Program-made: the position numbers and the translations under genes
Assembly: GCF_900142845.1 (NCBI RefSeq)
Contig: NZ_FSRU01000003.1
Location: 186,001-250,000 of the forward strand
Source: Paraburkholderia phenazinium
GTDB lineage: Bacteria > Pseudomonadota > Gammaproteobacteria > Burkholderiales > Burkholderiaceae
DNA length: 64,000 nucleotides
Reading direction: 5' to 3'
Part shown: piece by piece, positions 19,236-30,454 of the stretch
Numbering within the stretch: position 1 is the stretch's first letter
How the letters are laid out: each line of letters starts with the position of its first letter
Notes under the pieces: model-generated
Seen by the model: the letters and a program-made list of their open reading frames with translations, nothing else
Databases searched by the model: none
What the model was told of the DNA's origin: nothing

Positions 19236-20546
19236 TCAGCTTGCGTGCAGCGCTTCGCTCGCGTCGGCGCGTTGCGAACGTCGCGCGTCGAGCGCAACGA
19301 TGCACAGCAGGGAGATTGCAGCCAGACACGTGTAGAACACGGCAAGCGGCCACCACTGACCGACGAAGCGATGCGCGAGATAGGTGCCGACCAGCGGCGT
19401 GAGGCCGCCCGCGACCGCACCACATACCTGATACGACAGCGAGATCGCCGAGTAGCGCACGCGCGTCGGAAACACGCCGCTCACGAAGCCCGCGATCACC
19501 GAATAGAAGCTCGCCATGCAGACCACCGCGATGGCAATGCCGATCACCATCGGCACGACGCTGCCGCTCTGCACCAGCACGAACATCGGATACGGCGAGA
19601 GCATCGCAGCGAGCGCGGCGAACTTCAGAAAGCGCGCACTGCCGATGCGCTCGGCGAGCCACGCGGCCACCGGTTGCGCGCACAACTGGATGATCGCGAC
19701 CGCGAACAGGCAATCGAGAATCAGCGAGCGGGTGACGCCGACGTACTGCGTCGTGTAGGCGATCATGAAGGTGTTGGTGAAATAGACACCAGCAATGCCG
19801 ATGGTATTGGCGCCGATGCACAGCAGCACGAGTCGCCAGGCTGAACTGAACACTTCGGCGACCGGCAGCTTGACGGTCTTGTTCGCTTCCTTGATCTGGG
19901 CAAATTCCGGCGATTCGTTGACGCCCATCCGGATCAGGATGCCGACCACCAGCAGCACCGAGCTCGCGAGAAACGGCAGACGCCAGCCCCACGACAGGAA
20001 GTCGGCCTTGTCGAGCGAGGTCACGGCGCGAAACGCCACCAGCGACAGGATGAGTCCCGCCGGGCTGCCCAACTGCGCGAACGAAGCGAAAAACGTGCGC
20101 CGTCCTTGCGGTGCGTGTTCGCCGGCCATCAGCACCGCCCCGCCCCATTCGCCGCCCACGGCGATGCCCTGCACGACGCGCAGCAGCACCAGCAGGACCG
20201 GCGCGAGCACGCCGACCTTCGAGAAGTCCGGCAGCAGCCCGACACAGACGGTCGCAATGCCCATCATCATCAGCGTGGTCATCAGCGCCTTCTTGCGGCC
20301 GATCCGGTCGCCGAGGTGGCCGAACACGAGCCCACCGATCGGACGAGCAAAAAAGCCGACCGCAAAGGTGGCGAACGACGCCATCGTGCTGACAAACGGA
20401 TCGTGCGACGGGAAATACAGCGTGCCGAATACGAGCGCGGCCGCCGTGGCGTAGATGTAGAAGTCGTACCACTCGATCATGGTGCCGATAAACGCGGCCG
20501 TCGCTGCGCGCGCCGGTTGGCGGGCGGACATTGCAGGTAGGTTCAT
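19236..20546 (-). CDS. MFS transporter, metabolite:H+ symporter (MHS) family
   Basis: 436 residues, 12 predicted membrane segments. The N-terminal ATAAFIGTMIEWYDFYIYATAA and GHLGDRIGRKKAL (motif A between segments 2 and 3) are typical of the MHS family, which imports organic acids and other metabolites with protons. Start ATG 20546 follows AAGGAGCC, which rules out the longer frame. It precedes the deacetylase gene by 35 bp and is divergent from a LysR gene, giving a regulator-transporter-enzyme unit. Substrate not readable from sequence; an acetylated amine is suggested by the neighbour. Confidence 0.88.
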   Translation of the reverse strand: MNLPAMSARQPARAATAAFIGTMIEWYDFYIYATAAALVFGTLYFPSHDPFVSTMASFATFAVGFFARPIGGLVFGHLGDRIGRKKALMTTLMMMGIATVCVGLLPDFSKVGVLAPVLLVLLRVVQGIAVGGEWGGAVLMAGEHAPQGRRTFFASFAQLGSPAGLILSLVAFRAVTSLDKADFLSWGWRLPFLASSVLLVVGILIRMGVNESPEFAQIKEANKTVKLPVAEVFSSAWRLVLLCIGANTIGIAGVYFTNTFMIAYTTQYVGVTRSLILDCLFAVAIIQLCAQPVAAWLAERIGSARFLKFAALAAMLSPYPMFVLVQSGSVVPMVIGIAIAVVCMASFYSVIAGFVSGVFPTRVRYSAISLSYQVCGAVAGGLTPLVGTYLAHRFVGQWWPLAVFYTCLAAISLLCIVALDARRSQRADASEALHAS

Positions 20547-20591
20547 GCTGGCTCCTTGGCTGATGGGGTCATTTATCGGCAGCCATAAAAC

Positions 20592-20637
20592 ATTAGTCAA
20601 ATTTCGCGTTATTATTCCCCGCATAAATCTGGCTAAT
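20592..20637. promoter_or_regulatory. Divergent promoter region with inverted half-sites ATTAGTCA...TGGCTAAT
   Basis: Between the LysR gene and the transporter, ATTAGTCA (20592-20599) and TGGCTAAT (20630-20637) form an inverted repeat with one mismatch, spaced 30 bp, in an AT-rich stretch. The distance suits a LysR tetramer contacting separated recognition and activation sites. Confidence 0.4.
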
Positions 20638-20651
20638 ACTCATCCAGGAAC

Positions 20652-21653
20652 ATGGCTCCCATGCGCGCCGAAATCACCCGCTTTCTGAACGACCGGCTCG
20701 ACTGGAACCTGCTGCGCACCTACCTTGTGATCATGCAGGAGCGCAGCGTAAGCCGCGCGGCGGCCCGTTTGTACGTCACGCAGCCCGCCGTGAGCCAGGC
20801 GCTCAAGCGGCTCGAAGACACCCTCCAGCGCAAGCTGATCGAGCGGCGTGGCCCGCATTTCGTGCCCACCCAGGCGGGTGAAGAGGTCTACCGGATCGCG
20901 AGCGACATCTACGGCAACATTTCCCGGCTGGAGACCGAGCTCGACGACCGCACCGAGGACATTACCGGTTCGATCCGCCTCCTGAGCGTGAGCCGGATCG
21001 ACTCGCCGGTCTACGACGAATTCCTCGCCGAGTTTCACCGCACCTATCCGCGCATCGATCTGCAGATTGAAGTGATGCGCTCGTCGGACATCATCTCCTC
21101 GCTGCTGCAGAAGACGGCGACAGCGGGCCTGAGCCTGTGCCGCACCCCGATGGACAAGCTGGAAATGCGCTGCTTCCTGCGCCAGCGCTATGCGATTTTC
21201 TGCGGACGCCACCATCGCCTGTTCGGCAAGTCGCAACTGACGATGGAGGACCTGCTGACGGAGAATTTCGTCTCGTTCACCAGCGACCAGATCGGCGACA
21301 GCCTCTCGCCGCTCACCGTGTTTCGCGACCAGAAGGGCTTCACGGGGCGCATCGTGGCGTCGTCGCCGAGCCTCGACGAAGTGCGGCGGCTGATCTTCGC
21401 GGGGTATGGCGTCGGCTGTCTGCCGGAGCACATCGTGCGCGACGATCTCGCCCAGCAGCGGCTCTGGCGCCTGCCGCCGGAAGAAGGCCTCGCGGATGTC
21501 GACGTGCATCTGCTGTGGCATCGCGACCGCAAGATGAACGCGGCCGATCACGCGTTTCTCGACAGCATGGAGCGGTGCATGCAGCGCTATTCGCTGGCGG
21601 AGCGGCTTGTGGGGCCGATGGCTCAAACGCCAACGGCGGCGGCGCGGATGTGA
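20652..21653 (+). CDS. LysR-family transcriptional regulator
   Basis: 333 residues: N-terminal winged helix (about 17-76, containing ERSVSRAAARLYVTQPAVSQALKRLE) and a C-terminal substrate-binding-like effector domain. It is divergent from the MHS transporter/deacetylase pair, the classical arrangement for a LysR activator of the neighbouring operon. The ATG at 20652 has only a modest CAGGAA site; a second Met at codon 4 is possible. A terminator hairpin follows the stop directly. The inducer is unknown. Confidence 0.9.
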   Translation: MAPMRAEITRFLNDRLDWNLLRTYLVIMQERSVSRAAARLYVTQPAVSQALKRLEDTLQRKLIERRGPHFVPTQAGEEVYRIASDIYGNISRLETELDDRTEDITGSIRLLSVSRIDSPVYDEFLAEFHRTYPRIDLQIEVMRSSDIISSLLQKTATAGLSLCRTPMDKLEMRCFLRQRYAIFCGRHHRLFGKSQLTMEDLLTENFVSFTSDQIGDSLSPLTVFRDQKGFTGRIVASSPSLDEVRRLIFAGYGVGCLPEHIVRDDLAQQRLWRLPPEEGLADVDVHLLWHRDRKMNAADHAFLDSMERCMQRYSLAERLVGPMAQTPTAAARM

Positions 21654-21680
21654 AAAACGCCGCTTGGAAGCGGCGTTTCT
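21654..21680 (+). terminator. Rho-independent terminator after the LysR gene
   Basis: AAACGCCGCTT / AAGCGGCGTTT stem with a GG-centred loop and TTTCTT following, starting at the LysR stop codon. Confidence 0.8.
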
Positions 21681-21735
21681 TGGCGAGGCATGATGCGGCG
21701 CGTCTCATGGCACGCAACGCGCTGCGGCGCGTGGC

Positions 21736-22194
21736 CTAGACCCCGCCGGACAGAACGGACACGCCGATCGTCACCACACCCAGCACCAGATTGACGACCA
21801 CCAGGCGCCGCACGGTTCCGACCGCCCGGGCGCCATCCGGCCAGTTCTGCGCCTGCACTGCGCGGCGGATACGCGGAAACACCGCGAAGCGGATATGCCC
21901 GAAGATCAGCATCATCACGATGCCGAGACCCGCCATGGCATGCAGTTGCCACGACGCATGGGCGCCGCCGAACTGCGTCAGCATGAAGCCGCCCGTCAGC
22001 AGAATGATGATCACCGAAGCGGCGACCCAGTTGAAGAAGCGCCCAAACACCGATTCCCACAGCGGCAGGCGCAGTTGCGGCGAGAGGTCGGCGAGCGCCG
22101 GGCGCAGGCAAAAATGCGCAAAGACCATCCCGCCGACCCACACGGCCACACCCAGCAAATGCAAAAAGAGCGCGAGCTCGACGGCTTTGGTCAT
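21736..22194 (-). CDS. CopD-family integral membrane protein
   Basis: 152 residues with four hydrophobic segments (about 5-28, 50-72, 80-103, 125-147). The patterns LHLLGVAVWVGGMVFAHF and LTGGFMLTQFGG match the CopD-like membrane domain (Pfam CopD). Full CopD proteins are implicated in copper uptake. This is a short single-domain version with His residues in the first and third helices that could bind metal or heme. GAGAGAGGAAAA precedes the ATG at 22194. No copper genes are adjacent. Function is therefore only suggested. Confidence 0.75.
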   Translation of the reverse strand: MTKAVELALFLHLLGVAVWVGGMVFAHFCLRPALADLSPQLRLPLWESVFGRFFNWVAASVIIILLTGGFMLTQFGGAHASWQLHAMAGLGIVMMLIFGHIRFAVFPRIRRAVQAQNWPDGARAVGTVRRLVVVNLVLGVVTIGVSVLSGGV

Positions 22195-22453
22195 GTTGTT
22201 TTCCTCTCTCGATGATGGGGCGTGCCGCTCGTCGACGGACAGGTTGGACCCCTAAACGACGCGGTTCAAAGCCTTGCCCGACGCGGCTAATGACCGCATT
22301 CGACCGCACGTTGTTCGCGCAGTTCCGCAGTTCATCGCTCATGCCATCGTTTTATTGATTGTGCCGGCGCGCTGCGCCGCGCGCCGATCCTCGAATTTGC
22401 TGCCTGCCGCGTGCGCAGCCTGTGGTTAAAGGCCCCGCACGCGGCACTACGAC

Positions 22454-24778
22454 TTACTTCGCGACGGGCAGCACAGGCCGCATTTCGAACACCTTCAGCT
22501 TCGTGTCCGGCGCGCGGCCCTTGCGGGCGCGCTTGCCGATATGCGGCGTGAGTGCCGCGCCGCTCAGCGTTTCTTCATACGCTTTGCCGCCTCGACCGGT
22601 ACCGAGCAGGACCACGCCCGCTTTGCCGATGGCGAGCGCCTGGGTCAACGCTTCCTTGTCGTCGAGCGCCATCAGCGTGACGCCGCGGCCGCCGCCCGAG
22701 AGCGTCTTCATCTCGTCGAGACCGAATACCAGCAGACGGCCGCCGCCCGACAGACAGGCGACGTGGGTCGCGTCCGGCAGCATCGGCATCGGCACGAGCG
22801 GCGTCGCGCCTTCGTCGATGGTCATGAAGGACTTGCCGGCCTTCACGCGGCTCACCATGTCGCCCACCTTGGCGATAAAGCCGAAGCCGTTGCTCGATGC
22901 CAGCAGCAAGGCCTGATCAGCCGGCGCGGCGAAGTAGTGCATCAGGTGGCTGCCCGACTCGAGCTCGATCAGCGAGGTAACCGGCACGCCGTCGCCGCGG
23001 CCGCCCGGCAGCAGCGCCACCGCGACCGAATAGACGCGCCCGTTGCTGCCCCACGCAATCAGCGTATCGGGCGTGCGGCACTGGAACGCCGCGTAAAGCG
23101 CGTCGCCCGCCTTGAAGGTGAAGCCGGCCGGATCGAGCCCATGACCCTTCAGCGCGCGCACCCAACCCCTTTGCGACATCACCACCGTGACCGGTTCGTC
23201 GACCACGCGGGCTTCGAAAGTGGCGCGCTTTTCCTGCTGGATCAGCGTGCGGCGCTCGTCGCCGTATTGCTTCGCGTCACCTTCGATTTCCTTGATGAGC
23301 AAGCGCTTCAGCGCCGATTCGCTGCCGAGCAGTTCTTCGAGCTTGGCCTTCTCGTCGCGCAGTTCCGTGAGTTCCTTCTCGATCTTGATCTTTTCCAGCC
23401 GCGCCAACTGACGCAAACGGATTTCAAGAATGTCTTCGGCCTGGCGATCGGAGAGGCTGAATGCCGAGATCAGCGCGGCCTTCGGCTCATCCGACTCGCG
23501 GATGATGCGGATGACTTCGTCGATATTCAAGAAGACGATCATCCGGCCTTCGAGGATGTGAATCCGGTCGTTCACCTTGGTCAAGCGATGGCGCGTGCGG
23601 CGCGTGACCGTGGCCTTGCGGAACGCGACCCACTCGCTCAGCATGTCGCGCAAGCTCTTCTGACACGGCCGGCCATCGCCGCCGACCATCACGAGATTGA
23701 GCGATGCGTTCGACTCAAGACTCGTATGCGCGAGCAGCGTGTTGACGAACTCGGTCTGATCGATGCGGCTCGACTTCGGTTCGAATACGAGGCGTACCGG
23801 CGCATCACGGCCCGATTCGTCGCGCACGGCGTCGAGCAGGGCGAGCATGGTCTGCTTCGTCTGCAGTTGTTCGGGCGTGAGCGTCTTCTTGCCGAGCTTG
23901 ATCTTCGGATTGGTCTGCTCTTCGATTTCTTCGAGCACCTTCTGCGCGGCCGTGTTCGGTGGCAGTTCGGTGATGACCAGTTGCCACTGACCGCGCGCCA
24001 GGTCTTCGATCTTCCAGCGCGCCCGCACCTTCAACGTGCCACGGCCGCTTTCGTAAGCCGCGGAGATTTCCGCTTCGCTCGAAATGATCTGGCCGCCACC
24101 CGGGAAATCCGGCCCCGCGATGTGCTGCATCAGCTCGGCGTGCTGGATATGCTCGTTGCGGATCATCGCCACCGCTGCGGACGCGACTTCGCGCAGGTTG
24201 TGCGACGGGATTTCCGTAGCGAGACCCACCGCGATGCCCGAGGCGCCGTTCAGCAGCACGAACGGCAAACGCGCGGGCAGTTGCCGCGGCTCCTGCTCCG
24301 AGCCGTCGTAGTTGGCCATGAAATCGACCGTGCCCTGGTCGATCTCGTCGAGCAGCAGCTTGGCGATCGGCGTCAGGCGCGCTTCGGTGTACCGCATGGC
24401 CGCTGCGCCGTCGCCGTCGCGCGAACCGAAATTGCCCTGGCCGTCGATCAGCGGATAGCGCATCGAAAAGTCTTGCGCGAGACGCACCAGCGCGTCGTAC
24501 GCCGACTGGTCGCCGTGCGGGTGGTACTTACCGAGCACGTCGCCGACCACGCGCGCCGATTTCACCGGCTTGGCGTTGTCGGAGAGGCCCATGTCGTTCA
24601 TGGCGAACAGGATGCGCCGCTGCACCGGCTTCTGGCCGTCGCAGACGTCCGGCAGCGCGCGCCCCTTGACGACGCTCACCGCGTAGTCGAGATAGGCGCG
24701 CTCGGCGTAGTTGCCAAGCGTCAGGGAGTCGCCGGGCGCCGGCGCCTCGGTGAAAAGATCAGGCGTGTTGTCGTCCAT
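22454..24778 (-). CDS. parC: DNA topoisomerase IV subunit A, ParC
   Basis: 774 residues. With ParE it forms the type II topoisomerase that decatenates replicated chromosomes. The catalytic Tyr is Y130 in [11 protein letters not shown], and GKYHPHGD (84-90) marks the quinolone-resistance region. At the positions equivalent to E. coli ParC S80 and E84 this protein has Q91 and D95. I believe Gln and Asp occur here in related beta-proteobacteria, so I do not read this as an acquired mutation. A six-blade C-terminal DNA-wrapping domain follows. It sits 67 bp after parE on the same strand, so the two are co-transcribed. Confidence 0.96.
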   Translation of the reverse strand: MDDNTPDLFTEAPAPGDSLTLGNYAERAYLDYAVSVVKGRALPDVCDGQKPVQRRILFAMNDMGLSDNAKPVKSARVVGDVLGKYHPHGDQSAYDALVRLAQDFSMRYPLIDGQGNFGSRDGDGAAAMRYTEARLTPIAKLLLDEIDQGTVDFMANYDGSEQEPRQLPARLPFVLLNGASGIAVGLATEIPSHNLREVASAAVAMIRNEHIQHAELMQHIAGPDFPGGGQIISSEAEISAAYESGRGTLKVRARWKIEDLARGQWQLVITELPPNTAAQKVLEEIEEQTNPKIKLGKKTLTPEQLQTKQTMLALLDAVRDESGRDAPVRLVFEPKSSRIDQTEFVNTLLAHTSLESNASLNLVMVGGDGRPCQKSLRDMLSEWVAFRKATVTRRTRHRLTKVNDRIHILEGRMIVFLNIDEVIRIIRESDEPKAALISAFSLSDRQAEDILEIRLRQLARLEKIKIEKELTELRDEKAKLEELLGSESALKRLLIKEIEGDAKQYGDERRTLIQQEKRATFEARVVDEPVTVVMSQRGWVRALKGHGLDPAGFTFKAGDALYAAFQCRTPDTLIAWGSNGRVYSVAVALLPGGRGDGVPVTSLIELESGSHLMHYFAAPADQALLLASSNGFGFIAKVGDMVSRVKAGKSFMTIDEGATPLVPMPMLPDATHVACLSGGGRLLVFGLDEMKTLSGGGRGVTLMALDDKEALTQALAIGKAGVVLLGTGRGGKAYEETLSGAALTPHIGKRARKGRAPDTKLKVFEMRPVLPVAK

Positions 24779-24845
24779 CTAGATTCCGTATCCGTATGTG
24801 GCGTGAAGGAACGCTGCGCGAGCAGGCCTGGTAGAGGCGCTCAGC

Positions 24846-26831
<1,986 letters not shown>

Positions 26832-26858
26832 GGCTTACTCGGGTCCGTCGGTTCATCG

Positions 26859-26893
26859 TTGTCCACAGGTCCTGTGGACAGGTCCGTGGACAA
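26859..26893. promoter_or_regulatory. Cluster of three DnaA-box-like 9-mers forming a hairpin before parE
   Basis: TTGTCCACA (26859-26867), and on the opposite strand CTGTCCACA (26873-26881) and TTGTCCACG (26885-26893). These have one, two and two differences from the consensus TTATCCACA. The first two form a 10-bp perfect inverted repeat around one base (TGTCCACAGG-T-CCTGTGGACA). The cluster lies 28-62 bases before the parE start, within its expected promoter/leader. Confidence 0.45.
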
Positions 26894-27199
26894 TGCGTTG
26901 AGTTTTCAAAAAAAGCGAAACGAAACAACGGGGTGGGTGGGGTGCCCGCACGGCGGGCAAACTTTTTTGTGGCCTGGCTTCCTCTTGGCGCGCCCGACGT
27001 GCCGCTCGATGGGCGGTAAGCCGGTGCGAACGCCGCAGGAAGCCTGTTCGCGGGGTATTTTACTGATTTCGATACGGGGAGCAATTTGCCGGATGTCCGA
27101 TCGGCCATTTGGTGGGGGGGCGGAGGGGCAAACCCTGCAACGCGAGCTACCCGGTCTCCGGCAGCTACCTCTAAGTCTGAAACAGGGGTAAGCCGAGCA

Positions 27200-27218
27200 C
27201 GCGGCCATTCCGGCCGCG
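27200..27218 (-). terminator. Hairpin just after uup
   Basis: CGCGGCC-ATTCC-GGCCGCG, a perfect 7-bp stem nine bases beyond the uup stop, but with no T-run. It may be a weak or rho-assisted terminator. Confidence 0.35.
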
Positions 27219-27226
27219 CTCACCGC

Positions 27227-29158
27227 TTACTTCCGCCGGCTCTCCAGCTCGTCCCACCGTTCCATCGCCACCAGCAACTCCTCGTCGATCGCCGCGTAGC
27301 GCGCCGTCAGCCGCGTGCCTTCCGCCGCATCCTTCGCGAAGATCGAACCATCTTCGAGTTGCGCGCCTATCGTCTTTTGCTCGGCTTCGAGCGCGGCGAT
27401 CTGTGCCGGCAACGCATCCAGTTCGCGCTGCTCCTTGAACGACAACTTGGCCGCACGCGGCGTAGTGCGGGCTGCCGCCGCGCCGCCGCTGTCTTTCGAC
27501 GCCACTTCCTTGGCGGCTTCCTTTTGCGCGTCCTGCGCCATCTGTTGCGAGCGGTCGCGCTGGATCTGCCAGTCGGTAAAGCCGCCGACGTACTCGCGCC
27601 ACTTGCCGCCGCCTTCCGACGCGATCACCGAAGTCGCGACGTTATCCAGAAACGCGCGATCGTGGCTGACCAGCAGCACCGTGCCGTCGTACTCCGTGAG
27701 CAGTTCTTCGAGCAGTTCGAGCGTCGGGATGTCGAGGTCGTTGGTGGGTTCGTCGAGCACCAGCACGTTGGCCGGCCGCGCGAACAGACGCGCCAGCAGC
27801 AGACGGTTGCGCTCGCCGCCCGAGAGCGACTTGACCGGCGAACGCGCGCGCTCCGGTGCGAACAGGAAGTCGCCGAGATAGCTCATCACGTGCTTTTTCT
27901 GGCCGTTGACTTCGACCCATTCGCTGCCCGGGCTGATGGTATCGGCAAGACTCTTGTCCAGATCCAGTTGCGCGCGCATCTGGTCGAAATACGCGACCTG
28001 CAGGTTGGTGCCGATGCGCACCGTGCCGTCATCCGGCTGCAACTCGCCGAGGATCATCTTCAGCAGCGTGGTTTTACCCGCGCCGTTCGGGCCGACAAAA
28101 CCGATCTTGTCGCCGCGCATGACCGTGGCGGTGAAGTTGTCCACCACCGTGCGCGAACCGTAGCGCTTGGTCACATCCGTCAGTTCGGCGACGATCTTGC
28201 CGGACTTCTCGCCCTGCCCCACGTCCAGCTTGACGTTGCCCTGCACGTTGCGACGCTCGGCGCGCTCGTTGCGCATCTGCACGAGCCGCGCAATCCGGCC
28301 GACGCTGCGCGTGCGGCGCGCTTCCACGCCCTTGCGAATCCACACTTCTTCCTGTGCCAGCAGCTTGTCGAACTTGGCCGCCTCCACCTGCTCGACTTCG
28401 AGCTGCTGCGCCTTGCGGGTCTGGTAGGCGCTGAAATTGCCCGGATACGACAGCAGGCGGCCGCGATCCAGTTCGACGATACGGGTGGCGACGCGGTCCA
28501 GAAACGCGCGATCGTGGGTGATGAACAGCAGCCCGGCGCGCAGCGACACCAGCAAATCTTCGAGCCAGCGGATGCCGTCGAAGTCAAGGTGGTTGGTGGG
28601 TTCGTCCAGCAGCAGCACGTCCGGCTGCACGACCAGCGCCCGCGCCAGCGCCACGCGCTTTTGCATGCCGCCCGACAGCGAGCCGACCCGCGCCTCGCCG
28701 TTCAGGCCGATCTGCTGCAGCGTGGTGGCCACGCGCGTGCTCCAGTTCCAGGCGTCCGAATGGTCCAGCGCCGATTGCAGCGTGTTCATGCGCGACATGA
28801 GCGCGTCGTGCGCCGGGCCTTCGGGTTCGTCGGCAAGCTGGTTGGCGACCACGTCGTATTCATCCAGCAGCGCGCGGGCGTGCGTGAGGCCGGCGGCGAC
28901 GGCGTCGAACACCGTGTCGTCCGTATCGAACTCCGGCTCTTGCGGCACGTAGACCGAAGTCAGGCCCTGCTGACGCGTGACGAGGCCGTCGTCAGGCTTG
29001 CTCAGATCGGCGACGATCTTCAGCAGCGACGACTTGCCCGCGCCATTGCGACCGATCAGCCCGACGCGCTCGCCCGCTTCGAGAGAGAAATCCGCGTGAT
29101 CGAGCAACGCGACGTGACCGAACGCCAGTTGCGCCCCGGTAATGGTGTAAAGCGACAT
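27227..29158 (-). CDS. uup: ABC-F family ATPase Uup
   Basis: 643 residues with two ABC ATPase domains and no membrane part. Walker A sites are GRNGAGKSS (about 36) and GPNGAGKTT (about 355). Signature motifs are LSGGMQKRV and LSGGERNRL, with DEPTNHLD and DEPTNDLD Walker B motifs. The linker has the Uup-type RRTRSVGRI, and a charged, probably coiled-coil C-terminus (about 555-643) binds DNA in E. coli Uup. ABC-F proteins act on ribosomes; Uup also limits transposon excision. Translation starts at ATG 29158, with no clear Shine-Dalgarno. Uup rather than Ettect/EttA is chosen on the linker and C-terminal tail. Confidence 0.92.
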   Translation of the reverse strand: MSLYTITGAQLAFGHVALLDHADFSLEAGERVGLIGRNGAGKSSLLKIVADLSKPDDGLVTRQQGLTSVYVPQEPEFDTDDTVFDAVAAGLTHARALLDEYDVVANQLADEPEGPAHDALMSRMNTLQSALDHSDAWNWSTRVATTLQQIGLNGEARVGSLSGGMQKRVALARALVVQPDVLLLDEPTNHLDFDGIRWLEDLLVSLRAGLLFITHDRAFLDRVATRIVELDRGRLLSYPGNFSAYQTRKAQQLEVEQVEAAKFDKLLAQEEVWIRKGVEARRTRSVGRIARLVQMRNERAERRNVQGNVKLDVGQGEKSGKIVAELTDVTKRYGSRTVVDNFTATVMRGDKIGFVGPNGAGKTTLLKMILGELQPDDGTVRIGTNLQVAYFDQMRAQLDLDKSLADTISPGSEWVEVNGQKKHVMSYLGDFLFAPERARSPVKSLSGGERNRLLLARLFARPANVLVLDEPTNDLDIPTLELLEELLTEYDGTVLLVSHDRAFLDNVATSVIASEGGGKWREYVGGFTDWQIQRDRSQQMAQDAQKEAAKEVASKDSGGAAAARTTPRAAKLSFKEQRELDALPAQIAALEAEQKTIGAQLEDGSIFAKDAAEGTRLTARYAAIDEELLVAMERWDELESRRK

Positions 29159-29497
29159 GGAGATTTGGAAGAGAAGACAGCAATGAGCCGGAACCGCTCA
29201 TTGTACCGGGCGCGCGGGCGGATGCCTGGATGCCGGAAGATATAGGCCGAAAGGCCGGGGCGCTGGCCCTGTCAGGCATGCAGGCGTTTGACGCGAGGCT
29301 GCGGGCCCGGCCCTCGCCCGCGAACCGGCCACGCGGTGACGCTATGTGACCGTGCGGGTTCCGTGACGGTGTGCGGCGCCGCGGCATTGGCCCACATGGG
29401 CGCTTTGTCAAATTCCGGTAATATTGCGGGTCGCCGCGCGCCCCAAAAAGGGGCAGACTGCGCGGATTGTTGTCGCTGAACTGAAAAAGAGTGTGTC
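29159..29497. other. 339-base divergent gap between uup and the rubredoxin gene
   Basis: GC-rich and without a supportable gene. The AT-richer stretch at 29400-29430 (TTGTCAAATTCCGGTAATAT) is the likely promoter area for rubredoxin, but no -35/-10 pair has good spacing. Confidence 0.4.
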
Positions 29498-29683
29498 GTG
29501 AGCGAAGTCATTGTTGAGTACAAAAGCTGGGTCTGCCTGATTTGCGGCTGGATCTACAACGAAGAAGACGGTCTGCCGGAAGAAGGCATCGCGGCAGGCA
29601 CGCGCTTCGCCGCCATCCCGGAAGACTGGCGCTGCCCGCTGTGCGATGTGGGTAAGGCGGAATTCGCGGTTGTGGAGTTCTGA
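29498..29683 (+). CDS. Rubredoxin
   Basis: 61 residues: a cytosolic one-electron carrier with a single iron bound by four cysteines. These are Cys13 and Cys16 (CLIC), and Cys46 and Cys49 (CPLC), with the usual GWIYNEEDG and PEDWRCP context. It is longer than clostridial rubredoxin by a few residues at each end, as in the AlkG2/RubA type of aerobic bacteria. The GTG start at 29498 is the only start that keeps the known N-terminal length. Partner unknown; no alkane hydroxylase is adjacent. A terminator follows. Confidence 0.92.
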   Translation: MSEVIVEYKSWVCLICGWIYNEEDGLPEEGIAAGTRFAAIPEDWRCPLCDVGKAEFAVVEF

Positions 29684-30028
29684 AGCGACTCTGTGGAGGA
29701 CGGCGCGCGGCCTGAGGGTGGCGGTGCGCGGTGATCTGAACGGCCTGGCAGGCCTGGTGTCTGCTGGGCCGTTTTGTTTTTGGAGGTTACGGTCGTAACG
29801 GCTTTAACGGTCGTGATGGTCGTCGCGGCCGGCGCTCGGGGTGGGCCGCGCTTCGTAGGCGCGAATGGCTTTGTTCTGCGCGTTCATCAGTGACTGCATA
29901 GACGTCGCAACCGCTCTTCGAAATGGCCGGCCACTGCCACGCAGAAAACACCCGGTAAGGTGCTGTCAAAAAACTTTGTTGTCCTGCATGAGTCTGTATT
30001 GGCCGATACCACTACGACTCAATTCGAT
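29684..30028. other. 345-base gap after the rubredoxin gene
   Basis: Contains the rubredoxin terminator (29739-29781) and a short stretch of imperfect GGTCGT repeats (29789-29825). No supportable gene; a tiny minus-strand frame ending at 29797 lacks a ribosome site. Confidence 0.5.
29739..29781 (+). terminator. Rho-independent terminator after rubredoxin
   Basis: AACGGCC (29739-29745) pairs with GGCCGTT (29767-29773), followed by TTGTTTTT. The internal loop contains a further small hairpin. Confidence 0.7.
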
Positions 30029-30421
30029 ATGCGCGCACCAATAGTTGGGATGCTTCTTGTTGCGGTAATTTGCGCGTTCGCGGTGACGTCATGTGATCTT
30101 GAGACCACCGAGGATTACATCTTCGACGACGCGCTCTATGGTCCAGACCCGTCGCAAACATGCTTCGAACACGCGCACTATCCGCTGGGCTTCAGCTTCA
30201 GGCCTGTGGTGCACGACGACTTTTGCCACGGCTTCGGGCGGTTGCAGGCCACCTATGCCCGCTATCGCTTCAGTTACGTGGATGCCATCGACGACGCAAC
30301 GACGCTGCCTATGGAGCGGCTCGCGCTTGGGGAAGGGCGACGTCAGGACAGCCAACCGGATCGTACGGATTCCAGCGTGCCTGCTGGTAACCCCGCTGCG
30401 TCGCCAGATACCCAGCCTTAA
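30029..30421 (+). CDS. Small putative lipoprotein, function unknown
   Basis: 130 residues when started at ATG 30029. The N-terminus MRAPIVGMLLVAVICAFAV leads to a lipobox VTSC, so the protein is probably lipidated at Cys22 and exported. The mature part is acidic and contains a PDPSQTCFEHAHYPLGFSF segment, with two further cysteines (in TCFEHAH and DFCHGFG) that could form a disulfide. The C-terminal 30 residues are Ser/Pro/Asp-rich and probably disordered. No ribosome site is obvious, so expression is less certain. I do not recognise a family. Confidence 0.6.
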   Translation: MRAPIVGMLLVAVICAFAVTSCDLETTEDYIFDDALYGPDPSQTCFEHAHYPLGFSFRPVVHDDFCHGFGRLQATYARYRFSYVDAIDDATTLPMERLALGEGRRQDSQPDRTDSSVPAGNPAASPDTQP

Positions 30422-30454
30422 GCACGCCGCTCTTGCATGAAGCCACAGAAGCTT

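Larger units (their letters stand above)
26832..27226. other. 395-base gap upstream of parE
   Basis: No gene supported. The parE-proximal end carries three DnaA-box-like sequences and a strong hairpin (26859-26893). Beyond them are a poly-A/T patch (26907-26935) and GC-rich sequence without features. The uup-proximal end has a short hairpin after the uup stop. Confidence 0.6.

Noticed and set aside
24500..24520. Gln/Asp at the ParC positions equivalent to S80/E84 as a fluoroquinolone-resistance mutation
   Set aside because: I believe these residues are usual in related beta-proteobacteria, so they are more likely lineage-specific than acquired. A comparison with sister species would settle it.
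29797..29890. Tiny minus-strand frame (MNAQNKAIRAYEARPTPSAG...)
   Set aside because: About 30 codons, with no ribosome site, and an in-frame stop upstream. It could be a gene remnant but there is no support.
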